A stretch of DNA of 64,000 nt from assembly GCF_002222635.1 (NCBI RefSeq), contig NZ_CP022415.1, forward strand, positions 992,001-1,056,000, read 5' to 3'. Of the stretch, positions 1 to 9,182 are shown in pieces. The stretch's first letter is position 1; each line of letters begins with the position of its first letter. Both the position numbers and the translations under genes were made by a program. The stretch comes from Pseudosulfitobacter pseudonitzschiae. Lineage in GTDB: Bacteria > Pseudomonadota > Alphaproteobacteria > Rhodobacterales > Rhodobacteraceae. The notes below the pieces were generated by a model that was not told where the DNA came from, searched no databases, and saw only the letters and a program-made list of their open reading frames with translations.

Positions 1-266
1 CCGGGATGGTCTGCGGGGTCTTCGTTTGCAGCGGGTGCCGCAACGGCGGCGGCGGAAGGGGCAGCAGCGGCAGGGGCTGCGGAAGTCTGGGCCGGGGCGG
101 GGGCATAGCCGGCCACGGGCGGGTGTTCGCGTGTGACGCGCACGTTCAGACTGTCATCTTCGGCATAGTCGCGTTTGACCTGAAGCTCTGTCAGATCGTT
201 TTCGCGCAGCAGCTCGGCCAGCGCCTTGATAAAGGCCACGTCGTCGTCGTGTTTGTTCTTTGTCAT
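1..266 (-). CDS. accB: Biotin carboxyl carrier protein of acetyl-CoA carboxylase (5' part, cut by window edge)
   Basis: The reverse-strand frame starts at an ATG at 266 and reads MTKNKHDDDVAFIKALAELL, followed by a helical segment ending around ELQVKRDYAEDD, then an Ala/Pro-rich linker that runs off the window. This is the usual N-terminus of AccB, which carries biotin between the biotin carboxylase and carboxyltransferase steps of malonyl-CoA synthesis. The biotinyl domain itself (MKM motif) lies outside the window, so identification rests on the N-terminal helix and linker. A 6-bp hairpin (289-294 with 300-305) lies in the leader. accC would be expected further left. Confidence 0.8.
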   Translation of the reverse strand, partial: MTKNKHDDDVAFIKALAELLRENDLTELQVKRDYAEDDSLNVRVTREHPPVAGYAPAPAQTSAAPAAAAPSAAAVAAPAANEDPADHP

Positions 267-423
267 TGTCGTCCTCGACCTCTTGTCAGGGGCGTTGAAC
301 GCCCCCTGTTCTGGGGTCAGGTTATAGGCCAGAAGTGCTGCATTGGAAAGCATGGCTTTGGCAGATTGAAGCAGGTGCCTGCCCAAGCCATAATGCGGGC
401 AATAGGCGTGCGGGGGGCAGGGG

Positions 424-1887
424 ATGAATCTGGCAACATGGCTTGAGCGGTCGGCGGCAGCAGACCCGCGTGCGCAGGCGTTGTATCTGGGCACCGAAGC
501 GGTGGCCGATTATGGCACATTCGATCGGCTGGCGCGCGAACTGGCAGGTTGGTTGGGCGCACAGGGTGTGGTGCCCGGTGACCGGGTGGCCATATTCATG
601 GCGAATGTGCCCGATTTCCTTGTGGTTATGTGGGGCTGTTGGTACGCGGGCGTTTGTGTTGTGCCGGTTAACGCCAAGCTGCACGGGCGCGAGGCGGCAT
701 TCATTCTGGAGGATTCCGGCGCAAAGGTGGTTTTTGCCACGACAGCGCAGGCGGGCGCTTTGCGCGCCGCCAAGGTGACTGTCCGAATTGTCGAGGATCT
801 GCCCCAAGCCACACCGGTCATCCGCCCTGTGGACCGCGCTGAATTTGATCTGGCGTGGCTGTTTTACACCTCGGGTACCACGGGCAAACCCAAGGGGGTT
901 ATGCTGTCGCATGGCAATCTGATGGCCATGGCGCTCAGCTTCTTTGCCGATGTGGATCAGGTTAAAGGCAGCGATGCAGCACTTTATGCGGCACCAATGA
1001 GCCACGGTGCGGGTTTGTATAACCTGATGCACGTGCGCGTGGGCGCGCGCCATGTCTGCCCCGCTTCTGGTGGCTTTGATCCGGCGGAAATCCTTGACCT
1101 GGCAGCATATTTTGGCGACGTTCATATGTTCGCAGCGCCCACGATGGTCTCCCGTTTGACGTCCTATGCGACTGCATCTGCCCGGTCCGGCCAAGGATTG
1201 CGCACGGTGGTTTACGCGGGTGGGCCGATGTATTTGGCTGATATTCTGGCCGCGCGCGCCGCTTTGGGGGATGTGTTCGTGCAGATATATGGGCAGGGCG
1301 AATGTCCGATGGCGATCACGGCCCTGTCACGGGCGGATGTGGCGGGCGATGATATGGCGCGGGTGGCCTCGGTGGGGCGGGCGCAGTCTTGCGTCGAAGT
1401 GGGGATTTGCGACAGCCACGGGGCGTTTCTGCCCGCTGGCCAACCGGGCGAGATTATGGTGCGTGGCGCGCCCGTTATGCTGGGCTATTGGAACAATCCG
1501 CGCGCCACGGCAGACGCCCTGCGTAACGGCTGGCTGATGACCGGCGACATCGGAATGCTGGACGCCCACGGCTATCTGACGCTTCAGGACCGATCAAAGG
1601 ATGTGATTATTTCAGGTGGAAGCAACATCTATCCGCGCGAAGTTGAAGAAGTGCTGCAAAGCCATCCTGATGTGCGCGAAGTGTCGGTTGTCGGGCGGCC
1701 ACATGCGGATTGGGGCGAGGAGGTCGTGGCCTTTGTGGTTGGCACAGCCACCAAAGCCGAACTGGACGCGCTTTGCCGCGACCGCATCGCGCGGTTCAAG
1801 GCACCCAAAGTCTATGTCCACGTCGATGCCCTGCCCAAGAACAACTACGGCAAGGTGTTGAAGACGGAATTGCGGGCGCTGCTCTGA
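424..1887 (+). CDS. AMP-dependent acyl-CoA synthetase / fatty-acid CoA ligase
   Basis: A 487-residue class I adenylate-forming enzyme, which activates a carboxylic acid with ATP to an acyl-AMP and then forms the acyl-CoA. The phosphate-binding loop YTSGTTGKPKG lies near residues 148-158. It is followed by a central YGQGECP-type A5 motif, the TGDIG hinge region, and a C-terminal lid with DRSKDVIISGGSNIYPREVE and the catalytic-lysine context PKNNYGKVLK. Length is typical for short/medium-chain or malonyl-type ligases; the substrate cannot be read from sequence. The start follows a G-rich ribosome-binding stretch. It is divergent from accB with about 157 bp between them and has no co-directional partner. 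Confidence 0.85.
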   Translation: MNLATWLERSAAADPRAQALYLGTEAVADYGTFDRLARELAGWLGAQGVVPGDRVAIFMANVPDFLVVMWGCWYAGVCVVPVNAKLHGREAAFILEDSGAKVVFATTAQAGALRAAKVTVRIVEDLPQATPVIRPVDRAEFDLAWLFYTSGTTGKPKGVMLSHGNLMAMALSFFADVDQVKGSDAALYAAPMSHGAGLYNLMHVRVGARHVCPASGGFDPAEILDLAAYFGDVHMFAAPTMVSRLTSYATASARSGQGLRTVVYAGGPMYLADILAARAALGDVFVQIYGQGECPMAITALSRADVAGDDMARVASVGRAQSCVEVGICDSHGAFLPAGQPGEIMVRGAPVMLGYWNNPRATADALRNGWLMTGDIGMLDAHGYLTLQDRSKDVIISGGSNIYPREVEEVLQSHPDVREVSVVGRPHADWGEEVVAFVVGTATKAELDALCRDRIARFKAPKVYVHVDALPKNNYGKVLKTELRALL

Positions 1888-1911
1888 CACACAGCCCGCA
1901 ATTCCAATGGC

Positions 1912-2148
1912 TTAGGCCGTGATCAACGCATCGTCCGGCGCCACAAAGTTGTCACCGGTCAACGCACCGTCGCCACCGTGGCCGTTCAACACGTCGTGGC
2001 CGTGCACCTTCGAGGCAAAGACGGTTGGGTTATTGAAGTTGCTGGCGTTCGTGCCATCCTGCACAGCGCTGTAAAAATCGTTGTCATCGCCCATGCGCAC
2101 TTCCCCACCGATGGGGTGCCATAGTTGTCTATAGACCGCTGCTGCCAC
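1912..2148 (-). pseudogene. Remnant of an RTX-type calcium-binding protein C-terminus
   Basis: A 78-codon reverse frame ends in a stretch reading GHDVLNGHGGDGALTG, which resembles the glycine/aspartate nonapeptide repeats (GGxGxDxLx) of RTX secreted proteins, followed by a short C-terminal tail. Only about two degenerate repeats remain and there is no recognisable upstream domain or convincing ribosome-binding site. It looks like the decayed 3' end of a larger secreted protein gene. It could alternatively be a chance frame. It fills most of the 363-bp space between the acyl-CoA synthetase and livF. Confidence 0.4.
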
Positions 2149-2202
2149 CCAAGGTCATGTCGGCTTGGATCAGGCGTGCGTTGTTCTGATAGTGTTCACC
2201 CA

Positions 2203-2225
2203 AAACCGGCCAACTTGGCCGGTTT
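2203..2225 (-). terminator. Hairpin terminator after the liv operon
   Basis: AAACCGGCCA (2203-2212) pairs perfectly with TGGCCGGTTT (2216-2225), a 10-bp stem with a 3-nt loop, 26 bp past the livF stop. On the minus strand the stem ends in a short T run (GTTTTGG). It probably also ends transcription arriving from the left. Confidence 0.7.
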
Positions 2226-2250
2226 CAGTTTATAGTTGTATAAGGCAAGG

Positions 2251-3006
2251 TTAGATCGCCAGATACTCTTCGCGCAGTTCCTTGTTTTCGAGAACTTCGG
2301 CGGCGGTGCCGTCAAAAACGATGCCCCCAGTGTCAAGAATCACTGCGCGATCCGCCAGTTCGAGCGCGCGCACAGCGTTCTGTTCGACGATCACTGTGGT
2401 GATGCCCTGATCCTTGATAATGCGCAGTGTCTTTTCGATCTCGTCGACGATGACGGGGGCCAGCCCCTCATAGGGTTCGTCCAGCAACAGCACTTTGATG
2501 TCGCGGGCCAGCGCGCGGGCTATCGCCAGCATCTGTTGTTCACCGCCCGACAGGGTCACGCCCTCTTGCATACGCCGCTCGCCCAGACGCGGGAACAGGT
2601 CATAAAGCCGCTGGATCGACCAGCCTACAGGGGGCGCGATCTGGGCCAACTTCAGGTTTTCCTCGACCGTCAGGCCAGGAATGATCCGCCGGTCTTCGGG
2701 GACCAGACCAAGACCGGCTTGTGATGCTTCATGGCTGGACATATTGTGCAGTGGCTTGTGATCCAGCCAGATTTCGCCCTTGCGCAGCTCGGGGTCCCCG
2801 ATGCGCGCGATTGACCGCAGGGTGGATGTCTTGCCCGCCCCGTTGCGGCCCAGAAGGGCCAGAATTTCGCCCTCGTGGACGTTAAAGCTGACGCCTTGAA
2901 CGATATAGCTTTCGCCGTAATACGCGTGCATGTCCCAGACCGAAAGAAAGGCGGGGGCGGTCGCCGCGTGGTTGGCGTTCTTCGAGAAGTCGGGTTTGGT
3001 GTTCAT
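2251..3006 (-). CDS. livF: Liv-type ABC transporter ATP-binding protein (LivF)
   Basis: 251 residues, the second nucleotide-binding subunit of a hydrophobic/branched-chain amino-acid (HAAT) importer. Walker A is GRNGAGKTS, the signature is LSGGEQQMLAIARAL, and Walker B is VLLLDEPYEGLAP. A VEQNA switch region is diagnostic of LivF rather than LivG. The protein carries about 20 extra N-terminal residues before the first strand. It is the last gene of a five-gene minus-strand operon, 11 bp after livG. The family also includes urea and amide importers, so the solute is not certain. Confidence 0.9.
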   Translation of the reverse strand: MNTKPDFSKNANHAATAPAFLSVWDMHAYYGESYIVQGVSFNVHEGEILALLGRNGAGKTSTLRSIARIGDPELRKGEIWLDHKPLHNMSSHEASQAGLGLVPEDRRIIPGLTVEENLKLAQIAPPVGWSIQRLYDLFPRLGERRMQEGVTLSGGEQQMLAIARALARDIKVLLLDEPYEGLAPVIVDEIEKTLRIIKDQGITTVIVEQNAVRALELADRAVILDTGGIVFDGTAAEVLENKELREEYLAI

Positions 3007-3017
3007 TCTGCCCGTCC

Positions 3018-3779
3018 TTATGCTGCTTGGGTTTCGCCAAGGTAGGCTTCGCGCACCTTGGGATGACCCTTGATTTTGTCGGGTGTGTCTTCGACCAGCG
3101 GTGTGCCCTGTGCCAGAACCGTGATCCGTTCGGCCAGCGAAAACACCACATGCATGTCGTGCTCGATGATCGCGATTGTAATGTCGCGCTCATCCTTGAT
3201 CTGCTTAAGCAGGTCGATGGTGTTGTTGGTGTCGGCCCGCGCCATGCCAGCGGTGGGTTCGTCCAACAGCAGCAGACGGGGTTCTTGCGACAGGCACATG
3301 CCGATCTCCAGCCGCCGTTTGTCACCGCGCGACAGCGATGCGGAATGCATATGTCGTTTGTCTGACATATTCATCTCTTCCAGCATATGTTCGGCCCGTT
3401 CCACGATGTCGCGGTCGTCCAACATGTTGGTCAGCGCGTTCAGCCCAAATGATCCGTCCCGCTTGGCAAAGCAGGGGATCATCATGTTTTCCATCACCGT
3501 CAGATCGCCAAATATTTCCGGTGTCTGGAACACGCGGCTGATGCCCATCTGGTTGATTTCATAGGGTTTGCGCCCCAATACCGACTGGCCGTCGAACAGC
3601 ACCGATCCGGTGTCGGGGATCAGTTTGCCGACCAGACAGTTTAGCAGCGTCGACTTCCCAGCTCCGTTGGGCCCGATGATCGCGTGCACACTGTTTTCCG
3701 CAATGCTCAGATTTACGTCCCCCAGCGCCTGCAACCCGCCAAAGCGCTTGCCGACATTCTTAACTTCGAGAATACCCAT
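3018..3779 (-). CDS. livG: Liv-type ABC transporter ATP-binding protein (LivG)
   Basis: 253 residues. Walker A GPNGAGKST near residue 37, Walker B RLLLLDEPTAGM, and IEHDMHVVFSLAERITVL at the switch, as in LivG. The ABC signature reads LSRGDKRRLEIG instead of the usual SGGQ or AYGQQRRLEI, a mild departure but still retaining Ser and Gly. It pairs with LivF below the LivH/LivM membrane pair. Spacing to livM is 12 bp and to livF 11 bp, so one transcript is expected. Confidence 0.9.
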   Translation of the reverse strand: MGILEVKNVGKRFGGLQALGDVNLSIAENSVHAIIGPNGAGKSTLLNCLVGKLIPDTGSVLFDGQSVLGRKPYEINQMGISRVFQTPEIFGDLTVMENMMIPCFAKRDGSFGLNALTNMLDDRDIVERAEHMLEEMNMSDKRHMHSASLSRGDKRRLEIGMCLSQEPRLLLLDEPTAGMARADTNNTIDLLKQIKDERDITIAIIEHDMHVVFSLAERITVLAQGTPLVEDTPDKIKGHPKVREAYLGETQAA

Positions 3780-3791
3780 CGTCTCTCTCTC

Positions 3792-5033
3792 CTATTCGGC
3801 TGCGGGGTTGCGCCGTTTGGCGGCGTCCGCCTCGGCTTCGGCTGTGTTGCGTTTGGGGCGGCCAAAGATCATGCGGCCCAGACGTTTGCCGCCTTCGACC
3901 AGACCACCGGGCAGGAAGATGATGACGATCATGAACAGCAGGCCCAGCGTCAGATGCCAGCCCTTGCCAACGAAGGGGTGGATGATAGTGACAAGAAAAT
4001 CTTCCACACCGTCAGGCAGAAAACCCAGCCATTGATGCAGCACGCCGTCGTTGATCTTGCTCAGGATGTTTTTGAAATACTCGTTAAAGCCTGCGCCAAG
4101 GATCGGCCCGATCAGGGTGCCGACACCGCCCAGAATGGCCATGATCACGATCTCGCCCGAGGCGGTCCAGTGCATCCGCTCGGCGCCCGCAAGCGGGTCC
4201 ATCGAGGACAGCAATCCGCCCGCCAGTCCGGCATAGATGCCCGAGATGACAAAGGCGGCCAATGTGTACGGCTTGGTGTTCAGGCCGGTATAGTTCATCC
4301 GTTGCTGGTTGGATTTCACCGCCCGCAGCATCATGCCAAAGGGCGAGCGGAAGATGCGGATCGAGATATAGAACGAGATCAGCATGATGATACCGCACAG
4401 GTAGTAACCCGCATTAAAGGTAAACAGCCAGTCACCAAGACGCAGCTCGAAGCTGTCGCGCATAGCGATGCCAAAGAAGTTGGTCACCGGCAGCGATCCG
4501 TCGACAGTTGTCGATTGCCCCAGCACGCGCGGATCGGTCAGCAGCAGTTGCAGGCCGGTTTCACCGTTGGTCAGATTGAAGTTCGACGCCGGGTTGCCCA
4601 GCACCGAATAGGCAAGGTTGTATGACATCTGCGCAAAAGCCAGCGTCAGGATCGAGAAATAGATGCCCGAGCGTCGCAGGCTGACATAGCCGATGGCCAG
4701 CGCAAAGATGCCAGCCACAACCATCGACAGCAGGATGCCGGGGATCACGTTCATGCCCAGCAGTTTGAACATCCAGACGGCCGAGTATGATCCGACACCC
4801 AAGAAGGCCGCGTGACCAAAGCTGAGATAGCCGGTCAGGCCGAACAGGATATTGAAACCGATCACCAGAATACCGAAGATCACGAACCGTTGCATCAGGT
4901 CGGGATAGCCTGCGTTGAACATCTGCGCGAGGCTGGACCCTTGGGGGAAGGGGTTCAGAATGAAGGGGGCCAGCGCCACCATCACCAGAACCACCATGAA
5001 CAGGTTAAAGTCTTTTTTGGTCAGTCCGAGCAT
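3792..5033 (-). CDS. livM: Liv-type ABC transporter permease (LivM)
   Basis: 413 residues of mostly hydrophobic sequence with about ten membrane segments. The family motif [16 protein letters not shown] follows the second segment, and the cytoplasmic loop [20 protein letters not shown] contacts the ATPase. Compared with many LivM proteins it has a central periplasmic insertion (roughly residues 170-215) and a charged C-terminal tail rich in Lys/Arg/Ala. It starts 3 bp after the livH stop. Confidence 0.9.
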   Translation of the reverse strand: MLGLTKKDFNLFMVVLVMVALAPFILNPFPQGSSLAQMFNAGYPDLMQRFVIFGILVIGFNILFGLTGYLSFGHAAFLGVGSYSAVWMFKLLGMNVIPGILLSMVVAGIFALAIGYVSLRRSGIYFSILTLAFAQMSYNLAYSVLGNPASNFNLTNGETGLQLLLTDPRVLGQSTTVDGSLPVTNFFGIAMRDSFELRLGDWLFTFNAGYYLCGIIMLISFYISIRIFRSPFGMMLRAVKSNQQRMNYTGLNTKPYTLAAFVISGIYAGLAGGLLSSMDPLAGAERMHWTASGEIVIMAILGGVGTLIGPILGAGFNEYFKNILSKINDGVLHQWLGFLPDGVEDFLVTIIHPFVGKGWHLTLGLLFMIVIIFLPGGLVEGGKRLGRMIFGRPKRNTAEAEADAAKRRNPAAE

Positions 5034-5036
5034 GTC

Positions 5037-6068
5037 TTATTCCTCCATCACGCCTTTGCGGCCCATCAGGCCACGGGGACGGGTCAGAATGATAATGATA
5101 GCCACCACATAGATGATGATCTGGTCGATACCGGGGAAGATCGCCTTGATCTCGTTCATGGAGGCAAAGGCTTCGAGAATCCCCAGCAAAAAGCCTGCCA
5201 GCACCGCACCGGGCAAAGAGCCCATGCCGCCGACGACGACCACAACAAAGCTGAGCACCAGAAAATCCATGCCCATGTGATAGTTGGGCGAGTTGATGGG
5301 CGCATACATCACACCTGCCAGCCCTGCCACAGCGGCGGCGATGCCGAACATGATGGTAAAGCGGCGGTCGATGTTGATGCCCAGCAGGCCCACGGTTTCA
5401 CGGTCGGCCATGCCTGCGCGCACCACCATGCCGAAGGTAGTGAATTGCAGGAATGCAAAAACCGCCCCGATGATCACGGCGGCAAAGGCAAAGTAAACCA
5501 TGCGCCAGTAGGGATAGATGATCGCATTGGGATCAAAACCGATCAGCACGCCGAAATCGAATGATCCGCGGAACACTTCGGGCGCGCCGGTAGGGATCGG
5601 GTTGGCACCGTAGAACGCCTTGATGACCTCTTGCAACACGATTGCCAGGCCGAACGTTACAAGGATCTGGTCGGCGTGGGGGCGTTTGTAAAAATGTTTG
5701 ATCAGGCCGCGTTCCATGATGAAACCGATGGCAATCATGATCGGAATGGCAAACAGGATCGCCAGCGGCACCGACCAGTCGATCAGGGCAGCCCCCATTT
5801 CGGGGCCGAACCAGCTTTCGACATAGGGCGTGCTGATTTTTGCGGGATTGCCCAGAAAATCGGTTTTCGTCGGATCCTCGACGACGGTCGACAGGGTCAG
5901 GATGCGCTGCACAGTGACAGCACAAAAGGCGCCGATCATGAACAGGGCACCGTGGGCAAAGTTGACCACACCCAGCGTACCAAAGATCAGGGTCAGGCCA
6001 AGGGCGATCAACGCATAAGCGGAGCCTTTGTCCAAACCGTTGAGAAATTGAAGGATTATCTGATCCAT
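5037..6068 (-). CDS. livH: Liv-type ABC transporter permease (LivH)
   Basis: 343 residues, first membrane subunit of the importer. It starts MDQIILQFLNGLDKGSAYAL and carries the LivH motif GVVNFAHGALFMIGAF and the loop VVVVGGMGSLPGAVLAG. It is longer than E. coli LivH because of a loop after the second segment (residues about 55-85, containing the VEDPTKTDFLG stretch) that is probably periplasmic. It lies 93 bp after the binding-protein gene, a gap sufficient for a processing or attenuation site, though I see no clear terminator there. Confidence 0.9.
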   Translation of the reverse strand: MDQIILQFLNGLDKGSAYALIALGLTLIFGTLGVVNFAHGALFMIGAFCAVTVQRILTLSTVVEDPTKTDFLGNPAKISTPYVESWFGPEMGAALIDWSVPLAILFAIPIMIAIGFIMERGLIKHFYKRPHADQILVTFGLAIVLQEVIKAFYGANPIPTGAPEVFRGSFDFGVLIGFDPNAIIYPYWRMVYFAFAAVIIGAVFAFLQFTTFGMVVRAGMADRETVGLLGINIDRRFTIMFGIAAAVAGLAGVMYAPINSPNYHMGMDFLVLSFVVVVVGGMGSLPGAVLAGFLLGILEAFASMNEIKAIFPGIDQIIIYVVAIIIILTRPRGLMGRKGVMEE

Positions 6069-6161
6069 CGTCCCACTCGTTTTAATTTTCAGGAAAGCTG
6101 CGTGTGCAGGCGGCAGGGGGATGCGGGGCAGGCAGTTGCCCGCCCCGCACGTAGAACGGCT

Positions 6162-7526
6162 TTAGGCGCCGGGGTTGCACGAACCCAGTGCACCGCCCGA
6201 GAACATCGGGTGATCGTCGGGGTAGGTGACCTGTTCGGTCGGCGTGACTTCGACGATTTCCACGAGATCGTATTCGTTCTCGGGATTCTCTTTGCCGCGC
6301 ACAACAACGACGTCCTTAAAGCACTGGTGATCGCCGGCACGGTACAGGGTCGGGCCGTTGCCCAGACCGTCGAATTCAAAGCCTTCAAGGGCTTCGACGA
6401 CGGCACAAGGGTTGAACGAACCGGCACGTGTGACTGCGTCGGCATACAGCAGCGTTTGCGCATAGCAGGTCTGAGCGGCCTGGCTGGGCGGGAAGCCGTA
6501 TTTTTCACCAAAGGATTTGACGAAAGCGTTGGTGCCCGTATAGCGGTCGCCTTTTTCGTTTTCGAGTTTCCAGTCCCAGTTTTGCGAACCAACGATGCCG
6601 GCAATGTTTTTGCCCGCACCTTTTGCCATCAGTTCGGAGTAGAGCGGCACAACGATTTCAAAGTTCTTGCCATTGGCTTGCTTTTCACGCAGGCCGAACT
6701 GCACGGCGTTGGTCAGCGAGTTGACCATGTTCCCGCCGTAGTGGTTCAGAACCAGAACATCGGCACCCGAGTTCAGAACCGGCGCAATATAAGACGAGAA
6801 GTCGGTCGAGGCCAGCGGCGTGCGGACCTTCTCGACGGTTTCCCAACCCAAAGCTTCGGTCGCGGCTGCGATCGATTCTTCTTGCGTCCAGCCCCATGTA
6901 TAGTCGGCGGTCAGGTGGTATGCGCGGCGGTCCGAACCATACAGTTGCTCAAGCACGGGTGCGAGGGCGGCGGCGGACATATACGCGTTAAAAAAGTGGC
7001 GGAAACCGTTGGCTTTTTTGTCTTTGCCGGTGGTGTCGTTCGAGTGGGTCAGACCCGCCATGAAGATCACGCCAGCTTCTTGACACAGACCTTGCACAGC
7101 CACAGCCACGCCCGAGGAAGACCCGCCCGAAATCATGACGGCGCCGTCTTTTTCGATCATCGACTTGGCCGATGCGCGCGCCGCGTCCGATTTGGTTTGC
7201 GTGTCGCCGGTGACGAATGCGACTTTTTTGCCCAAGATACCTGTGCCGTCCAGAACTTTGGACGAGAAGGTGCTCAGCATACCGCCGTCGCCCTGGCCGT
7301 TCAGGTGTTCGACCGCCAGTTCAAAGGCGCGCAACTCGTCGGCGCCTTCATCGGCGTAGGGGCCGGATTGGGGTACGTTAAAGCCCAGCGTGACCGTGTC
7401 GCCGGTCGGTGCATTGGTAAAGCCCGCGTGGCTGGCCGCACTCAGATACGTCGGCAGCGCAAGGCCCGCACCGGCAATGGTGCCGGTTTTGAGCACGCCA
7501 CGGCGTGTGAAGTTCGAATTGGACAT
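6162..7526 (-). CDS. Liv-type ABC transporter periplasmic substrate-binding protein
   Basis: 454 residues from the ATG at 7526, which is preceded by a good GGGAGG ribosome-binding site; an earlier in-frame ATG at 7604 is rejected because the added residues do not look like a secretion signal. The N-terminus has a twin-arginine motif (TRRGVLKTG) followed by an Ala/Gly-rich hydrophobic core, so export by Tat is likely. The mature part is a type I periplasmic-binding fold of the LivJ/UrtA class (AWGWTQEESIAAATEALGW region). It heads the liv operon, divergent from an XRE regulator. The ligand is likely an amino acid, amide or related carboxylate. Confidence 0.88.
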   Translation of the reverse strand: MSNSNFTRRGVLKTGTIAGAGLALPTYLSAASHAGFTNAPTGDTVTLGFNVPQSGPYADEGADELRAFELAVEHLNGQGDGGMLSTFSSKVLDGTGILGKKVAFVTGDTQTKSDAARASAKSMIEKDGAVMISGGSSSGVAVAVQGLCQEAGVIFMAGLTHSNDTTGKDKKANGFRHFFNAYMSAAALAPVLEQLYGSDRRAYHLTADYTWGWTQEESIAAATEALGWETVEKVRTPLASTDFSSYIAPVLNSGADVLVLNHYGGNMVNSLTNAVQFGLREKQANGKNFEIVVPLYSELMAKGAGKNIAGIVGSQNWDWKLENEKGDRYTGTNAFVKSFGEKYGFPPSQAAQTCYAQTLLYADAVTRAGSFNPCAVVEALEGFEFDGLGNGPTLYRAGDHQCFKDVVVVRGKENPENEYDLVEIVEVTPTEQVTYPDDHPMFSGGALGSCNPGA

Positions 7527-7581
7527 GAAATCCTCCCAGTTGTTGAAAAGCGTCTGCCGACTCCTCCGTCCGCACAAACGC

Positions 7582-7604
7582 ATGCACCACGCCTGTTGGT
7601 GCAT
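7582..7604. repeat. Perfect inverted repeat in the liv/XRE divergent region
   Basis: ATGCACCA (7582-7589) and TGGTGCAT (7597-7604) form a perfect 8-bp inverted repeat with a 7-bp spacer. The right arm runs straight into TAGTGCAAAT, giving a third TGCA half-site. It sits 56 bp upstream of the binding-protein start and could be an operator for the neighbouring regulator or an mRNA hairpin in the liv leader. Confidence 0.45.
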
Positions 7605-7772
7605 AGTGCAAATATGTTATCGCCTGCTTTTGGAAAATTGCGCAATAACCCCCTTGAAATTCACAACTATTTTGTAAACAAATGAACAGAACGCAGGCTG
7701 TAATTGTAAAGTTTCTTATGTCGCGCCGCAGAAAGCCATTGATAAGGCGCAACAAAGCGATAGGGGCTGAAA

Positions 7773-9065
7773 ATGATCAAGGACTCGTTAACCGGCAGCC
7801 GTATCCGTGAACGTCGGGTGATTGCGGGGCTTAAGCAGGCAGATCTGGCGCGACAGATCGGAATCTCGGCCAGCTATCTCAATCTGATCGAACACAACCG
7901 GCGCAGAATCGGCGGGAAATTGCTGTTGAACATCGCCCATGTGCTGGGAGTCGAACCCTCGGCGCTGACCGAAGGGGCCGAGGCCGCATTGATTGCGTCG
8001 CTGCGCGAGGCGGCCAATGATGTGGGTCTGGGCGTGGCCGAGGTAGAACGGGTCGAGGAATTTGCAGGCCGCTTTCCCGGCTGGGCCGAGGTGCTGGCAG
8101 GCGCCCATCGCCGCGTGTTGTCGCTGGAACGCACGGTCGAAACACTCAGCGACCGTCTGACCCACGATCCGCAACTGGCCACTTCGATGCACGAAGTTCT
8201 CTCCACTGCCGCTGCCATCCGGTCCACGGCGTCCATTCTGGCCGATGACAGCAGCATCTCGCCTGACTGGCAGGCACGGTTTCACACCAACATTGATCAG
8301 GACAGCCGCCGTCTGGCCGACAGTGCCAAGGCATTGGTTACCTATCTGGATGCCAACCCCGAAGAAACGGCCCATGCTTCACCTCAGGAAGAGGTGGATG
8401 CGTTTCTGGATGCGCATGATTACGGCTTTGACGGGCTGGAGGCAGGCACCCAATCCGTTGCGGAGGTTCTGGCGCAGGCACCGCAGCTGGTTTCGGTTGC
8501 GGCGCAGCATCTGGCGCGGCAGGTTCTGATCCAGATCGAGGCCGACGCCCGCGCTGTCAGCCGTGATGCGCTGGCCGCTGCAGTGGGGCGCACAGGGATC
8601 GACCCTGTGGCTCTGGCCCAAGAGTTCGGCGTATCGGTCGCCCGCGTCCTGCGCCGTCTGGCGGCCCAACCCGGCACGCCGCGCGGGCTGGTGGTTTGCG
8701 ACCGCGCGGGCAGTCTGGTGTTTCGTCGCCCCGTCGAGCGCTTCTCGATTCCGCGTTTCGGGGCGTGTTGTCCGCTTTGGCCACTGTTTCAGGTGTTGAC
8801 GCATCCCGGTCAGGTGCTGCGCGAGCGTGTCCAGCAACTGGGCCGCAACGTGGCGACGTTCGACTGTTTTGCCGTGGCCGAGCCGATGGGGCCTGCACAA
8901 TACAACGCCCCGCCACTGGTCCATGCGACCATGCTGATCCTGCCGGTCAGCGCCCCCGATCAGGGGCAAACCAGCGGCCGCCCCGTCGGATCAACCTGCC
9001 GTGTCTGCCCGCGCACGCCCTGTGCTGGCCGCCGCGAGCCGTCGATTCTGAGCGCAGGCTTTTGA
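7773..9065 (+). CDS. XRE-family regulator of the short-chain acyl (ScfR/RamB-like) group
   Basis: 430 residues. The N-terminal Cro/C1 helix-turn-helix occupies about residues 8-65 (LKQADLARQIGISASYLN, then NLIEHNRRRIGG). A helical middle region follows. The C-terminal DUF2083-type domain ends in a cysteine cluster (CRVCPRTPC). Relatives with this layout sense acyl-CoA or related metabolites and control acetate, propionate or glyoxylate metabolism. It is divergent from the liv importer with 246 bp between start codons, so it may regulate that operon and itself. It starts after an AGGGGCTGAAA ribosome-binding stretch. There is no IrrE-like zinc site visible. Confidence 0.8.
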   Translation: MIKDSLTGSRIRERRVIAGLKQADLARQIGISASYLNLIEHNRRRIGGKLLLNIAHVLGVEPSALTEGAEAALIASLREAANDVGLGVAEVERVEEFAGRFPGWAEVLAGAHRRVLSLERTVETLSDRLTHDPQLATSMHEVLSTAAAIRSTASILADDSSISPDWQARFHTNIDQDSRRLADSAKALVTYLDANPEETAHASPQEEVDAFLDAHDYGFDGLEAGTQSVAEVLAQAPQLVSVAAQHLARQVLIQIEADARAVSRDALAAAVGRTGIDPVALAQEFGVSVARVLRRLAAQPGTPRGLVVCDRAGSLVFRRPVERFSIPRFGACCPLWPLFQVLTHPGQVLRERVQQLGRNVATFDCFAVAEPMGPAQYNAPPLVHATMLILPVSAPDQGQTSGRPVGSTCRVCPRTPCAGRREPSILSAGF

Positions 9066-9182
9066 CAGGCACAGCTTTTCGCTTAATAGTCTGCGATCAA
9101 GAGGAGATCCGCGCGCAGAAATGCCGCGCGGGGACGTCGTACAAAGTTGCGGCGGGGACCGTTCGGGGAGGAATGGACACCA

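Noticed and set aside
322-1194. Minus-strand frame across the accB promoter and acyl-CoA synthetase
   Set aside because: Covers a gene with complete adenylation motifs on the other strand and extends into accB leader DNA; Cys/His/Arg-rich noise.
5631-7685. 684-codon open frame on the plus strand
   Set aside because: Antisense to livH and the binding-protein gene, which have clear family motifs and ribosome-binding sites. High-GC DNA leaves long open antisense frames; the product is Gln/His/Arg-rich with no domain.
9109-9131. CCGCGCG/CGCGCGG hairpin before the response regulator
   Set aside because: No T run follows and alternating CG repeats of this length arise easily in GC-rich DNA; not called as a terminator.
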